Assembly: GCF_023078455.1 (NCBI RefSeq)
Contig: NZ_CP095740.1
Coordinates: forward strand, 2,964,001-3,028,000
Length of the DNA stretch: 64,000 nucleotides
Reading direction: 5' to 3'
Source: Luteibacter aegosomatis
GTDB taxonomy: Bacteria > Pseudomonadota > Gammaproteobacteria > Xanthomonadales > Rhodanobacteraceae
The number at the start of each line of letters is the position of its first letter. The stretch's first letter is position 1. Shown one piece after another: positions 1-8,347 of this stretch. Both the position numbers and the translations under genes were made by a program. The notes below the pieces were generated by a model. The model saw nothing but the letters and a program-made list of their open reading frames with translations, searched no databases and was not told the DNA's origin.

Positions 1-445
1 AGTTCTCGAGGCCGCGGGCCTTGGGGATCGCATCGAGCAACACGTGCGACTGCGAGGCGACGATGAGGATGCCGATGCCCGACAACATGCCGGCCACGAC
101 CGCGGGCGAGGTCATGCGGAACCAGACGCCCACCTTGCAGAAGCCAGCGACCAACTGGATCAGGCCGGCAAGCAACACCACCGGGCCGAGGGCAGCCACG
201 CCGTGCTCGCGCACCAGTTCGAACACCAGCACCGCCAGGCCTGCCGCCGGCCCGCTGACCTGCAACGGCGAACCGGCGATGGCACCCACCACGATGCCGC
301 CGACGATACCGGTGATGAGACCGGCGCTGGGTGGCAGGCCCGAGGCGATGGCGATGCCCATGCAAAGCGGCAGGGCGACAAGAAAGACGACCACCGATCC
401 AAGGAGGTCGCGGCCAAAGAGGCCTTGGGAAAAATAGGCACGCAT
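1..445 (-). CDS. SulP-family inorganic anion permease, N-terminal part (cut by window edge)
   Basis: Reading right to left from the ATG at 445, 148 codons stay open to the window edge, so only the N-terminal third of the transporter is visible. The protein begins MRAYFSQGLFGRDLLGS and continues as alternating hydrophobic segments rich in Gly/Ala, with the SulP-type patch QVSGPAAGLAVLV around residues 62-74. SulP proteins are inner-membrane anion transporters (sulfate, bicarbonate and others). The gene starts 12 bp after the stop of a beta-carbonic anhydrase read in the same direction. Known SulP-carbonic anhydrase pairings favour bicarbonate as substrate here; that is inference. Confidence 0.85.
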   Translation of the reverse strand, partial: MRAYFSQGLFGRDLLGSVVVFLVALPLCMGIAIASGLPPSAGLITGIVGGIVVGAIAGSPLQVSGPAAGLAVLVFELVREHGVAALGPVVLLAGLIQLVAGFCKVGVWFRMTSPAVVAGMLSGIGILIVASQSHVLLDAIPKARGLEN

Positions 446-457
446 CGTCGGGATTCC

Positions 458-1147
458 TCAGGCCGCGCTGGCCACCGTCGGGCGCACGGAGAACCGCGCG
501 TGCGGCGTGGCATCGGGTGCCTTCGTGACGTCCGCGCCGAGCGGACGGAAGCCACCCTCCAGCGGATCGAAGGCCGTGATCTCGGTACGCGCGAAGTCGT
601 AGATCCAGCCGTGGATGCGCAGGCTGCCGTTCGCCATGGCGGCGGCCACCGCCGGCAGGGTGCGCAAGTGCTCGAGCTGGCCCACCACGTTTTCCTCGGT
701 GAGGTAACGCAGGCCTTCTTCGCCGAGGATCGTCGGGCGGTTTTCCGCCACCACGTAGCGCGCCACGTCGGCGTGCTTGAGCCACTGCTCCACCGAGGGC
801 TTGCCCTTGAGCGCCGCCGGATTCTGCAAGGCCTTCATCGCGCCGCAGTCGGAATGCCCGCAGATCACGATGTGCTTCACCTTCAGCGCGGTCACCGCGT
901 ATTCGATGGCGGCGACCACGCCGCTGACGTGCTGCGCATAGGGCGGCACGATATTGCCCACGTTGCGATAGACGAACAGTTCGCCCGGCTGCGCCGAAAA
1001 CATGAGCTCGGGCATCACGCGCGAGTCGGCGCAGGTGATGAACATGGTGTGCGGCGTCTGGCCGGAGGCGAGGCGCGCGAACAGCTCGCGCTGGTCGTCG
1101 GTCATTTCACGGCGAAACCGGTCGAAACCCTGGATGAGGCGTTCCAT
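458..1147 (-). CDS. beta-class carbonic anhydrase (SulP-linked)
   Basis: A 229-residue protein from the ATG at 1147; an upstream in-frame start at 1225 is open but adds a low-complexity leader, and a purine-rich AGAGAG stretch precedes 1147. Beta-carbonic anhydrases interconvert CO2 and bicarbonate using zinc. The zinc and active-site motifs are present: CADSR (Cys39, Asp41, Arg43) and HSDCGA (His98, Cys101), with the family signature RNVGNIVPP between them. Length is normal for the family, and no signal peptide is seen, so it should be cytoplasmic. It lies directly upstream of the SulP permease gene, suggesting that imported bicarbonate and CO2 are balanced by one operon. Confidence 0.92.
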   Translation of the reverse strand: MERLIQGFDRFRREMTDDQRELFARLASGQTPHTMFITCADSRVMPELMFSAQPGELFVYRNVGNIVPPYAQHVSGVVAAIEYAVTALKVKHIVICGHSDCGAMKALQNPAALKGKPSVEQWLKHADVARYVVAENRPTILGEEGLRYLTEENVVGQLEHLRTLPAVAAAMANGSLRIHGWIYDFARTEITAFDPLEGGFRPLGADVTKAPDATPHARFSVRPTVASAA

Positions 1148-1276
1148 GATGGTGTTCTCTCTTTGGGGAGGTAAATCGTCGGGCACGGGCACGGAAGCCC
1201 GTGGCGTGACCGGTGGGCCGGTCACGGCTCGTAAAAGCGCGGTGTGGGGATGGCGACGCCGGGGGCGTCGCGTCGA

Positions 1277-1618
1277 TCAGACGATCGGAGGGCGGAGGTC
1301 GAGATGCAGCCGATGCGCGACGCTGGCCGGCTCGTGGCCGGACGGACGCGACGGCGCCGAGCGCGGCACGGTCACGACGTGATGGGGAGGCACGTCGAAC
1401 GTATCGTCAAGGCTCGTGGTGTTGTCTTCGAGCGACGGCAACGAGACCGGATCGGCTTCGTCGTGATCCGACTCGTTCGCCACCTGCTGGACGACGGGCA
1501 TGCCGTCGTTCGCGTCGCAAGGCATCGCACGGACGCCCGCGCAGGCCACGAACAACGCCACGACCACGAGAACCATGATCGCGAGGCGGTGTGGGAAGCT
1601 GGCGAGGACGCTATGCAT
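1277..1618 (-). CDS. hypothetical small exported or membrane-anchored protein
   Basis: From the ATG at 1618 the frame gives 113 residues: a short basic start (MHSVLASFPHRLA), one hydrophobic segment (IMVLVVVALFVACAG, about residues 12-26) that could be a signal peptide or anchor, then a polar acidic tail containing HDEADPVSLPSLEDN and ending in a Pro/His/Arg-rich stretch. I recognise no family. It lies 129 bp upstream of the carbonic anhydrase on the same strand. The ribosome-binding site is weak and no homology is visible, so whether it is expressed remains open. Confidence 0.4.
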   Translation of the reverse strand: MHSVLASFPHRLAIMVLVVVALFVACAGVRAMPCDANDGMPVVQQVANESDHDEADPVSLPSLEDNTTSLDDTFDVPPHHVVTVPRSAPSRPSGHEPASVAHRLHLDLRPPIV

Positions 1619-2008
1619 GCGACCGAACCTACGCAGCACATATGACCGTTGCAAGGGGTGTGAAGCGTCGGATTCATGTTCGACAACGCCTGACACACGA
1701 AAACGTGACGCACCAAGGATTTTTTCGTATCCATGGACATCGAAGCGCGCATGTCCGTTCAGATACGGACGTCCGGACGCCCGTCCCATTATTGAGATAA
1801 TTCCGAAAAGTGATGAATGATCGGACGCGCCGCATCGTCCTCGACATCGAACGGCGCTTCCGCCGGTTCTCAGTCAGACGTTGGTGCGGCCGCCCGCGGC
1901 GGGGAGAACACCCGGCTTTTTTTCACGTTCTTGCCTCTTTTTGTCGAAGGCATCGGTACGTCGCCTCGACCGACCCACCTCCGACGGCACCGCTGGTATC
2001 CTTGGCGC
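1619..2008. other. intergenic region without a recognisable gene
   Basis: This stretch separates the leftward carbonic anhydrase side from the rightward RNase T gene. Frames extending rnt upstream to 1817 are open but encode unconvincing sequence. A small palindrome (CGTCCGGACG, 1770-1779) and an AT-rich patch around 1790-1810 are the only structures I see. Divergent promoters are expected here but none is clear. Confidence 0.5.
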
Positions 2009-2668
2009 ATGGATACGACGAGCAATAGCACCGCCTCCACCATGGCTGCGCGGTTCCGGGGGTTCCTGCCCGTTATCGTGGACGTGGAAACCGGCGGTTT
2101 CGACGCCGAACGTGACGCCCTCCTGGAAATCGCGGTGGTCGCCGTCCGGATGGAGCCTTCGGGCCTGCTCGTGCCGGAACCGGCCGTGTCGGCCAACGTC
2201 GAGCCCTTCCCCGGGGCCAACATCGATCCCCGCTCCCTCGAGATCACGGGCATCGACCCCGATCATCCCTTCCGTGGCGCCCTGCCCGAACGCCAGGCGC
2301 TCGATCACGTATTCCATGCGGTGCGCGAGGCGGTAAAGCAGTCCGAGTGCCAACGCGCCGTGCTGGTGGGCCACAACGCGGCCTTCGACCTGGCGTTCCT
2401 CAATGCCGCCGTGCGCCGCGTCGGCCACAAGCGCAACCCCTTCCATCCCTTCAGCTGCTTCGACACCGCCACCCTCGGGGGGCTGGCCTACGGGCAGACG
2501 GTGCTCAGCAAGGCGGCCATCGCCGCCGGCATCGCGTTCGATACGAAAGAAGCCCATTCGGCCATCTACGATGCCGAGCGCACGGCCGAGCTGTTCTGCG
2601 AAATCGTCAACCGCTGGCGACGCCTGGAGCTGGCCGAGGGCGAAATCGGCACGTCCCTGGCCATGTGA
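2009..2668 (+). CDS. rnt: ribonuclease T (DEDDh 3'-5' exoribonuclease)
   Basis: The 219-residue protein trims the 3' ends of tRNAs and other stable RNAs. The DEDDh exonuclease motifs are all present: VDVETGGF (Asp/Glu, near residue 25), HNAAFDLAF (Asp, near 125) and [10 protein letters not shown] (His and Asp, near 185). Length matches the family (about 200-220). I chose the ATG at 2009; an internal ATG at 2042 would also keep every motif. The gene stands alone, with the phosphate operon starting 146 bp downstream. Confidence 0.93.
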   Translation: MDTTSNSTASTMAARFRGFLPVIVDVETGGFDAERDALLEIAVVAVRMEPSGLLVPEPAVSANVEPFPGANIDPRSLEITGIDPDHPFRGALPERQALDHVFHAVREAVKQSECQRAVLVGHNAAFDLAFLNAAVRRVGHKRNPFHPFSCFDTATLGGLAYGQTVLSKAAIAAGIAFDTKEAHSAIYDAERTAELFCEIVNRWRRLELAEGEIGTSLAM

Positions 2669-2688
2669 GCCCATTCGTAACTTCCTGA

Positions 2689-2726
2689 ATATGACAGCAA
2701 AAAGGCGGCTGTCATATGGTTGAAAC
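2689..2726 (+). promoter_or_regulatory. candidate Pho box with 9-bp inverted repeat upstream of pstS
   Basis: ATATGACAG (2689-2697) and CTGTCATAT (2709-2717) form a perfect inverted repeat with an 11-bp spacer, placing CTGTCAT, the PhoB half-site consensus, on both strands. Downstream, CTGTCATATGGTTGAAAC (2709-2726) has the 11-bp periodicity of a Pho box, but its second half-site is poor. Its location about 90 bp before pstS supports control by PhoB. The inverted arrangement is less usual than direct repeats. Confidence 0.55.
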
Positions 2727-2814
2727 ATTCAACACATTTCATTGCAACACGGCAGGACTGGAATACCGCCCCGGGCGGAGTTCCGCCTGACAATCTTCCA
2801 TCGAGGATCACTCC

Positions 2815-3837
2815 GTGTTCACACGCAAACTCCGCATCGCCGCCCTGGTCGCCGCCTCGCTGTTCGGCATGGGTGCCGCCCAGGCCACCGACATCACCGG
2901 CGCCGGTTCGAGCTTCGTCTACCCCGTGCTGTCCAAGTGGGCCGCCACGTACGCCGAAACCAGCGGCAACAAGATCAACTACCAGTCCGTCGGTTCGGGT
3001 GCGGGTATCGCGCAGATCAAGGAAGGCACCATCGATTTCGGCGCGTCCGATGCCCCGATGAGCGGTGAAGACCTCGCCAAGTTCGGCCTCGGCCAGTTCC
3101 CGAGCGTCGTCGGCGGCATCGTGCCGGTGGTGAACCTCCAGGGCGTGAAGGCCGGCGAGCTCAAGCTCACGGGTGACGTGCTCGCCAAGATCTACATGGG
3201 CCAGATCGCGATGTGGAACGACCCGGCCATCGCCGCGCTCAACCCGGGCCTGAAGCTCACCAGCACGAAGATCACCGTCGTCCATCGTTCGGACGGTTCG
3301 GGTACCTCGTTCAACTTCACCAACTACCTGTCGAAGGTCAGCCCGGAATGGGCCTCCAAGGTGAAGTTCGGCACGGCCGTCGAGTGGCCGGCCGGTGTCG
3401 GCGGCAAGGGCAACGAAGGCGTCGCCCAGTACGTGCGCCAGATCCCCGGCTCGATCGGTTATGTCGAATACGCCTACGCGAAGAAGAACGCCATCGCCTT
3501 CGCGCAGATGCAGAACGCCGCCGGCAAGTGGGTGCAGCCGACCGCCGAGACCTTCGGTGCCGCCGCCGCCACCGCCGACTGGGCTTCGGCCAAGGACTTC
3601 AACGTCATCATGACGAACGCCTCGGGCGAACAGGCGTGGCCGATCACGGCGACCACCTGGATCATCATGTACAAGAAGTCGAAGAACCCGTCGCACAGCA
3701 AGGTGGCGTTCGATTTCTTCAAGAACGCCCTCGAGAAGGGTCAGCCGGCCGCCGCCTCGCTCGACTACGTCGCCCTGCCCGACTCGCTGGTCAAGAAGAT
3801 CGAAGCCTATTGGGCGTCGGATCTGGGTAACAAGTAA
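2815..3837 (+). CDS. pstS: periplasmic phosphate-binding protein PstS
   Basis: A 340-residue ABC transporter substrate-binding protein that captures inorganic phosphate in the periplasm. It starts with GTG at 2815 behind a good GAGGA site and has a Sec signal peptide (basic MFTRKLR, then ALVAASLFGMGAAQA). The mature part opens with TDITGAGSSFVYPVLSKW and contains the phosphate-contacting VHRSDGSGTSFNFTNYLS region near residue 160, both typical of PstS. It is the first gene of pstSCAB-phoU, and a strong hairpin separates it from pstC. Confidence 0.96.
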   Translation: MFTRKLRIAALVAASLFGMGAAQATDITGAGSSFVYPVLSKWAATYAETSGNKINYQSVGSGAGIAQIKEGTIDFGASDAPMSGEDLAKFGLGQFPSVVGGIVPVVNLQGVKAGELKLTGDVLAKIYMGQIAMWNDPAIAALNPGLKLTSTKITVVHRSDGSGTSFNFTNYLSKVSPEWASKVKFGTAVEWPAGVGGKGNEGVAQYVRQIPGSIGYVEYAYAKKNAIAFAQMQNAAGKWVQPTAETFGAAAATADWASAKDFNVIMTNASGEQAWPITATTWIIMYKKSKNPSHSKVAFDFFKNALEKGQPAAASLDYVALPDSLVKKIEAYWASDLGNK

Positions 3838-3891
3838 TTCGCGATGCGACAGGCCGGGTGAAACATAACCGGTCCAGACTATCGTCCAGGG

Positions 3892-3922
3892 GGGCCGCCG
3901 TTCCCGAAAGGAACGGCGGCCC
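3892..3922 (+). terminator. intra-operon hairpin between pstS and pstC
   Basis: A perfect 13-bp GC-rich stem (3892-3904 with 3910-3922) closes a 5-nt loop (CGAAA). No U-run follows. It lies between the pstS stop and the pstC start, so it more likely stabilises the pstS end of the transcript or attenuates readthrough than ends transcription fully. Confidence 0.65.
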
Positions 3923-3956
3923 ATAGTTTGCCAAGGCCCGGGAAACAGCGCTCATC

Positions 3957-4988
3957 ATGCATGCCACCGCCAGCAACGCCGGAACGGGCGTCGATCGTGC
4001 CCACGAAGCGTCCCGCAACGCGAAGGATTCGCGCAACGACGTGCTCTTCGGCTGGGTGCTCAAGGCCTGCGCCCTGCTCGTCCTCGCCGCCCTCCTGGGC
4101 GCCGCCGGTTCCACGCTGTGGCTCGGCTCGGATGCCTTCCACACCTTCGGTTGGGGCTTCCCCACCAGCGCCGCATGGGATCCCAGCAACGACCAGTACG
4201 GCGCCCTGGTACCCATCATGGGCACCGTCGGCACCGCCCTCATCGCCCTGGTGGTCGCCGTGCCGATCAGCTTCGGCATCGCCCTCTTCCTGACCGAGAT
4301 CGCGCCGCAGTGGCTGCGCGGGCCGGTCGCCTCGGCCATCGAACTGCTGGCCGGCATCCCCTCGATCATCTATGGCATGTGGGGCCTCTTCGTCTTCGCG
4401 CCGTTCGTCGCCGCGCATATCAAGCCCTGGCTGATGAACCACTTCAGCGCCGACCCGCCCGACGGACAGGTGTCGTGGCTGGTGCAGCACGTGCCGTTCG
4501 TCGCGAAGTTTTTCTCCAGCGAATACCCCTTCTTCGGCGCCGGCGTGCTCACCGCGGGCCTGGTGCTGGCGGTGATGATCATCCCGTTCATCTCCTCGGT
4601 GATGCGCGAGGTGTTCCAGACGGTACCGACGCGCCTCAAGGAATCGGCCTACGCGCTGGGCTCCAGCACGTGGGAAGTGGTGTGGGACATCGTGGTGCCC
4701 TATACCCGCACCGCCGTCATCGGCGGCGTGTTCCTCGGCCTGGGCCGCGCCCTGGGCGAAACCATGGCCGTGGCCTTCGTACTCGGCAACACCTTCAAGT
4801 TCTCCTGGTCGATGCTGGAAACGGGCAGCTCCATCGCCTCCACCATCGCCAACCAGTTCGGCGAAGCCCAGGGCCTGCAGCGGTCGGCGCTGATGGCGTT
4901 GGCCTTCCTGCTCTTCGTGGTGACCTTCATCGTGCTGCTCATCGCCCGCCTCATGCTTCGCCGCATGGCCACGAAGGAGGGTCGCTGA
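3957..4988 (+). CDS. pstC: phosphate ABC transporter permease PstC
   Basis: The 343-residue inner-membrane permease subunit pairs with PstA to form the phosphate channel. After a polar N-terminus (about 30 residues), hydrophobic helices alternate with loops. The permease coupling region is recognisable: LKESAYALGSSTWEVVWDIV followed by GLGRALGETMAVAFVLG (around residues 226-283), the EAA-type loop that docks on the ATPase. Its TGA shares one base with the ATG of pstA, so the two are translationally coupled. Confidence 0.95.
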   Translation: MHATASNAGTGVDRAHEASRNAKDSRNDVLFGWVLKACALLVLAALLGAAGSTLWLGSDAFHTFGWGFPTSAAWDPSNDQYGALVPIMGTVGTALIALVVAVPISFGIALFLTEIAPQWLRGPVASAIELLAGIPSIIYGMWGLFVFAPFVAAHIKPWLMNHFSADPPDGQVSWLVQHVPFVAKFFSSEYPFFGAGVLTAGLVLAVMIIPFISSVMREVFQTVPTRLKESAYALGSSTWEVVWDIVVPYTRTAVIGGVFLGLGRALGETMAVAFVLGNTFKFSWSMLETGSSIASTIANQFGEAQGLQRSALMALAFLLFVVTFIVLLIARLMLRRMATKEGR

Positions 4989-5857
4989 TGTCCGCCTCCC
5001 TCTACACCAGGCGCCGCGTGAAAAACGTGGTGGCGATGGCCTGCAGCATCCTCGCCACCGCCATCGGCCTGTTCTTCCTGGTCTGGATCCTCTGGGAGAC
5101 GCTGAGCCAGGGCATCTCGGCCCTGAAGCCCTCGTTGTTCACCAAGATCACCGCGTATCGCGAGGAAGGTGGCCTGGCCAACGCCATGGTCGGCAGCCTG
5201 ATCCTCAACGTCCTCGGCATCCTGATCGCCACGCCCATCGGCGTGGCCGCGGGCACCTGGCTGGCGGAATACTCGCGGCGCTCGCGCCTGGGTCCGACCA
5301 TCCGCTTCCTCAACGACATCCTGCTGTCGGCACCATCGATCGTGCTGGGCCTGTTCGTCTATACCATCGTGGTGCTGCCGTCGAAGTACCTGTCCAATGG
5401 CGAGGTCACCTTCTCGGGCGTCGCCGGCGGCGTCGCCCTGGCCTTGATCGCCCTGCCCGTCATCGTGCGCACCACCGACGAAATGCTCCGCCTGGTGCCG
5501 AGTACCCTGCGCGAAGCCGCCCTTTCGCTGGGCGTTCCGCAGTGGAAGCTCACCATGCAGATCCTCGTGCGCTCGGCGCGCTCGGGCATCGTCACGGGCG
5601 TGCTGCTGGCCCTGGCCCGCATCAGCGGCGAAACCGCGCCGCTGCTGTTCACGGCCTTCGGCAACAACTTCATGACCTTCAACCCGCTTGACAAGATGCC
5701 CAGCCTTCCGCAGGTCATCTACGAATACACGAAGGATCCCAGCCCGGACATCAACACCCTGGCCTGGGCTGGTGCGTTCGTGCTGACCATGTTCGTTCTG
5801 GCGCTCAGCCTGATCGCCCGCTTCGCCTTCTCGCGCTCCAAGGTGTCCAATGACTAA
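4988..5857 (+). CDS. pstA: phosphate ABC transporter permease PstA
   Basis: The 289-residue partner permease of PstC. It starts at the ATG overlapping the pstC stop. It has about six membrane segments and the ABC coupling loop [19 protein letters not shown], followed by [16 protein letters not shown], which is conserved in PstA. Length is normal. Its end overlaps the pstB start by 8 bp, continuing the tightly coupled operon. Confidence 0.95.
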   Translation: MSASLYTRRRVKNVVAMACSILATAIGLFFLVWILWETLSQGISALKPSLFTKITAYREEGGLANAMVGSLILNVLGILIATPIGVAAGTWLAEYSRRSRLGPTIRFLNDILLSAPSIVLGLFVYTIVVLPSKYLSNGEVTFSGVAGGVALALIALPVIVRTTDEMLRLVPSTLREAALSLGVPQWKLTMQILVRSARSGIVTGVLLALARISGETAPLLFTAFGNNFMTFNPLDKMPSLPQVIYEYTKDPSPDINTLAWAGAFVLTMFVLALSLIARFAFSRSKVSND

Positions 5858-6683
5858 CATGAACGAAGTCGCCTCCCAGCCGGGCTTCGGCACCTCGCCG
5901 CATGCCGCCACCGCCGACCTCGGCCAGGTTCCCGCGAAGATGACCGTGCGCGACCTGAACTTCTACTACGGCGAGTTCCATGCGCTGAAGCACATCGCGC
6001 TGGACGTCCCGGAGAAGAAGGTCACCGCCATCATCGGCCCCTCGGGCTGCGGCAAGTCCACGCTGCTGCGCATCTTCAACCGCATCTACGCCATCTACCC
6101 CGGCCTGCGCGCGCAGGGCGAGATCGTGCTCGACGGCGAGAACATCCTCGATCCGAAGTACTCGCTCAACCGCCTCCGCAGCAAGGTGGGCATGGTGTTC
6201 CAGAAGCCCGTGCCGTTCCCGATGACCATCTTCGAGAACGTGGCCTACGGCATCCGCCACCACGAGAAGCTCAGCCGCTCGCAGATGGAAGATCGCGTCG
6301 AACAGGCCCTGCGCGGCGCCGCGCTTTGGGACGAGGTGAAGGACAAGCTCAAGCAGAGCGCGCTCGGCCTCTCCGGCGGCCAGCAGCAGCGTCTGTGCAT
6401 CGCCCGCGGCATCGCGCTCAAGCCCGAGGTGCTTCTGCTCGACGAGCCCACCTCCGCGCTCGATCCCATCGCCACCAGCCGCATCGAACAGCTCGTGGAA
6501 GAGCTCAAGAAAGACTTCACGATCGTCATCGTCACGCACAACATGCAGCAGGCGGCGCGCTGCTCCGACATGACCGCCTTCATGTACATGGGCGAGCTGA
6601 TCGAGTTCGACAAGACCGAAAAGATCTTCACGAAGCCGGACAAGAAGCAGACCGAAGACTACATCACCGGCCGTTTCGGCTAA
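5850..6683 (+). CDS. pstB: phosphate ABC transporter ATP-binding protein PstB
   Basis: The 277-residue ATPase energises PstCA. Walker A is GPSGCGKST (about residues 65-73), the ABC signature is [14 protein letters not shown] (near 175), Walker B is [13 protein letters not shown], and the switch histidine lies in [12 protein letters not shown]. The N-terminal 30 residues are a variable leader before [17 protein letters not shown], where the family alignment normally starts. It overlaps pstA by 8 bp and precedes phoU by 24 bp. Confidence 0.96.
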   Translation: MTNMNEVASQPGFGTSPHAATADLGQVPAKMTVRDLNFYYGEFHALKHIALDVPEKKVTAIIGPSGCGKSTLLRIFNRIYAIYPGLRAQGEIVLDGENILDPKYSLNRLRSKVGMVFQKPVPFPMTIFENVAYGIRHHEKLSRSQMEDRVEQALRGAALWDEVKDKLKQSALGLSGGQQQRLCIARGIALKPEVLLLDEPTSALDPIATSRIEQLVEELKKDFTIVIVTHNMQQAARCSDMTAFMYMGELIEFDKTEKIFTKPDKKQTEDYITGRFG

Positions 6684-6707
6684 GCCCCCTTCTTTGCGAG
6701 GCATGCG

Positions 6708-7421
6708 ATGAACACTCCGCACCAGCACATCATCAAGAGCTACGACGACGAGCTCAAGCGCCTGACCGGCGAGATCGTGAGGATGGGCGAGCTGGCCGTG
6801 GCCCAGCTCGAAGCCGCCATCGACGTGGTGCAGCGCCGCGACGAGCGCGCCGCCCAGCGCGTGGTCGACAACGACGACGCCCTCGACGCGCTCGAGCACG
6901 ACATCAGCCAGGACGTGGTGCGCCTGCTGGCCTTGCGCGCGCCCATCGCGGGCGACCTGCGCAACGTCTTCGCCGCGCTGCGCATCGCCGCCGACATCGA
7001 GCGCATCGGCGATTACGCCGCCAACGTGGCCAAGCGTTCCATCCCGCTCAGCCGCGTCGCGCCGATCGCCGCCGCCGGCGGCCTGGCCAATCTCGCCGAA
7101 CTGGCCGCCGAACAGCTACGCCATGTGCTCAAGGCGTATCACGACCAGGACGCCGAGGCGGCCTACGAGGTGTGGAAGTCCGACGCCGAACTGGACGAGG
7201 CGTATACGGTGGTGTTCCGCGCCCTCCTCACCTACATGATGGAAGACCCGCGCAACATCACGCCGTGCACGCACCTGCTGTTCATGGCGAAGAATATCGA
7301 GCGCATCGGCGACCACGCCACCAACATCGCGGAAAACGTGTGGTTCGTGGTGCACGGCGAACCGCTCGTGGCGCCGCGCGTGAAGCGCGACGAGACGGCC
7401 AACCCGGACTTCAACAAATAA
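6708..7421 (+). CDS. phoU: phosphate-signalling regulator PhoU
   Basis: A 237-residue all-helical protein made of two PhoU three-helix bundles. Each carries the family metal-binding-type motif: ALRIAADIERIGDYAANVAK in the first half and LFMAKNIERIGDHATNIAE in the second. PhoU links the Pst transporter to the PhoR/PhoB two-component system and represses the regulon when phosphate is plentiful. Its place as last gene of pstSCAB-phoU is standard; phoB/phoR are not in the window. A large palindrome follows the stop. Confidence 0.95.
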   Translation: MNTPHQHIIKSYDDELKRLTGEIVRMGELAVAQLEAAIDVVQRRDERAAQRVVDNDDALDALEHDISQDVVRLLALRAPIAGDLRNVFAALRIAADIERIGDYAANVAKRSIPLSRVAPIAAAGGLANLAELAAEQLRHVLKAYHDQDAEAAYEVWKSDAELDEAYTVVFRALLTYMMEDPRNITPCTHLLFMAKNIERIGDHATNIAENVWFVVHGEPLVAPRVKRDETANPDFNK

Positions 7422-7443
7422 GGGCAAGCGTGCCGCAAGGCCC

Positions 7444-7519
7444 ATCGCGGACAGGGTCCGCTCCCACCCTTCGGTAGAAAGGTCGCTATCGAAGGGTGGG
7501 AACGGGCCCTGCCCGCGAT
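7444..7519. repeat. palindromic terminator-family element (divergent copy) between phoU and gdx
   Basis: Two arms, 7444-7477 and 7486-7519, form a long imperfect stem around the core CTCCCACCCTTCGGTAG / CTATCGAAGGGTGGGA. The core matches a palindrome family found at four other sites in the window, while the outer arm (ATCGCGG/CCGCGAT) is specific to this copy. It sits between the convergent 3' ends of phoU and the exporter gene, so it probably terminates transcription from both sides. Confidence 0.75.
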
Positions 7520-7520
7520 T

Positions 7521-7838
7521 TCAAGCCGCCGTGAGCTTCAGGCCGACGATACCGGCCACGATCAGGCCGACGCACACCAGCCGCGACGGCTGCGCGGACT
7601 CGCCGAACAGCACGATGCCGAGCGTTACCGCACCGACCGCGCCGATACCCGTCCACACCGCATACGCCGTACCCAGCGGCAGTTTTTTCGCCGCCATGGC
7701 GAGCAACACGATGCTGACCACCATCGCCAGGCCTGTGAGCACGCTCGGCACGAGCCGGGTGAACCCTTCGGTGTATTTCAGGCCAACGGCCCAGGCGACC
7801 TCGAACAGGCCAGCCACGAAGAGAATGAGCCAATACAT
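7521..7838 (-). CDS. gdx: SMR-family guanidinium exporter Gdx/SugE
   Basis: A 105-residue, four-helix small multidrug resistance protein. [20 protein letters not shown] carries the membrane-embedded Glu13 essential in SMR transporters, and [31 protein letters not shown] and GIVLFGES are the hallmarks that separate the Gdx (SugE) branch from EmrE-type drug pumps. It works as a dimer in the inner membrane, exporting guanidinium in exchange for protons. The assignment is strongly reinforced by a guanidine-II riboswitch in its 5' leader. Confidence 0.92.
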   Translation of the reverse strand: MYWLILFVAGLFEVAWAVGLKYTEGFTRLVPSVLTGLAMVVSIVLLAMAAKKLPLGTAYAVWTGIGAVGAVTLGIVLFGESAQPSRLVCVGLIVAGIVGLKLTAA

Positions 7839-7856
7839 GGTTCGTTTCCGTCAGGA

Positions 7857-7904
7857 GCGGGGTCGTCCCCGCGAGTGACGTGCGCCATGGGGCCGTCCCC
7901 ATGG
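7857..7904 (-). ncRNA. mini-ykkC (guanidine-II) riboswitch upstream of gdx
   Basis: Read on the minus strand, two short hairpins follow each other: stem CCATGGGG/CCCCATGG with loop ACGG (7885-7904), then stem GCGGGG/CCCCGC with loop ACGA (7857-7872). Two GC stems capped by ACGR tetraloops just upstream of a start codon define the mini-ykkC/guanidine-II class. The second hairpin ends 18 bp before the gdx ATG, so guanidine binding probably controls access to the start region. An additional hairpin (GCCGGCG-CAA-CGCCGGT) lies further upstream at about 7909-7926. Confidence 0.9.
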
Positions 7905-7988
7905 GCGGACCGGCGTTGCGCCGGCCCTTCATTCATTCTATCGAGCCAGCCTGACCCGGATGTAACCGCTTTACCGCTTCGTTGGCTT

Positions 7989-8066
7989 TTCGCCGATACG
8001 ATCGGCTCCCACCCCTTCGGTAGACAGTCTCCTACCGAAGGGGTGGGAGCCGATCGTATCGGCGAA
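7989..8066. repeat. palindromic terminator-family element, perfect 35-bp stem
   Basis: Arms 7989-8023 and 8032-8066 are perfectly complementary over 35 bp with an 8-nt loop (ACAGTCTC). The inner stem CACCCCTTCGGTAG / CTACCGAAGGGGTG is shared with other copies in the window. It lies 11 bp after the stop of the last gene of the leftward rnr-rlmB unit and before the gdx leader, so it probably terminates the rnr transcript. Confidence 0.9.
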
Positions 8067-8077
8067 ACAGGGTTGCC

Positions 8078-8347
8078 TCAGGGCACGATTTCCGCCGCCC
8101 GCCTCGCCCGCACCCCACGCACGATCCCGTACACGCTGATCAGGAACCACGCCAGCTCCTGCAGGAACGCCGAGAGATTGAACGTACCGAAGATCAGCGA
8201 CAGCAGGATGCCGAACGCGCCCACCAGGTTCATCACCTGGTAGGGATAGCCCTGCCCCGACAGCTTGTGCGCCTGGAGCAGGAAAAACGCCACGAGCACC
8301 AGCGCCACGCCGATCAGGCCAGCCCAGTCATGCCAGAACAGGTTCAT
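8078..8347 (-). CDS. small CBU_0592-type membrane protein
   Basis: An 89-residue membrane protein with three hydrophobic segments (GLIGVALVLVAFFLLQ, VMNLVGAFGILLSLIF, LAWFLISVYGIVRG). The combination FFLLQAHKL, NLVGAFGILLSL and LSAFLQELAWFLISVYGI matches the small CBU_0592-type membrane family, whose function is unknown. Its ATG overlaps the rlmB stop (ATGA), so it is cotranslated as the last gene of the rnr-rlmB unit. A perfect palindrome follows 11 bp after its stop. Confidence 0.75.
   Translation of the reverse strand: MNLFWHDWAGLIGVALVLVAFFLLQAHKLSGQGYPYQVMNLVGAFGILLSLIFGTFNLSAFLQELAWFLISVYGIVRGVRARRAAEIVP

Noticed and set aside
458..1147. Carbonic anhydrases at 0.5 and 22.3 kb as a recent duplication
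   Set aside because: They share only family motifs; sequence, length and partner genes differ, so they are separate members of the family.
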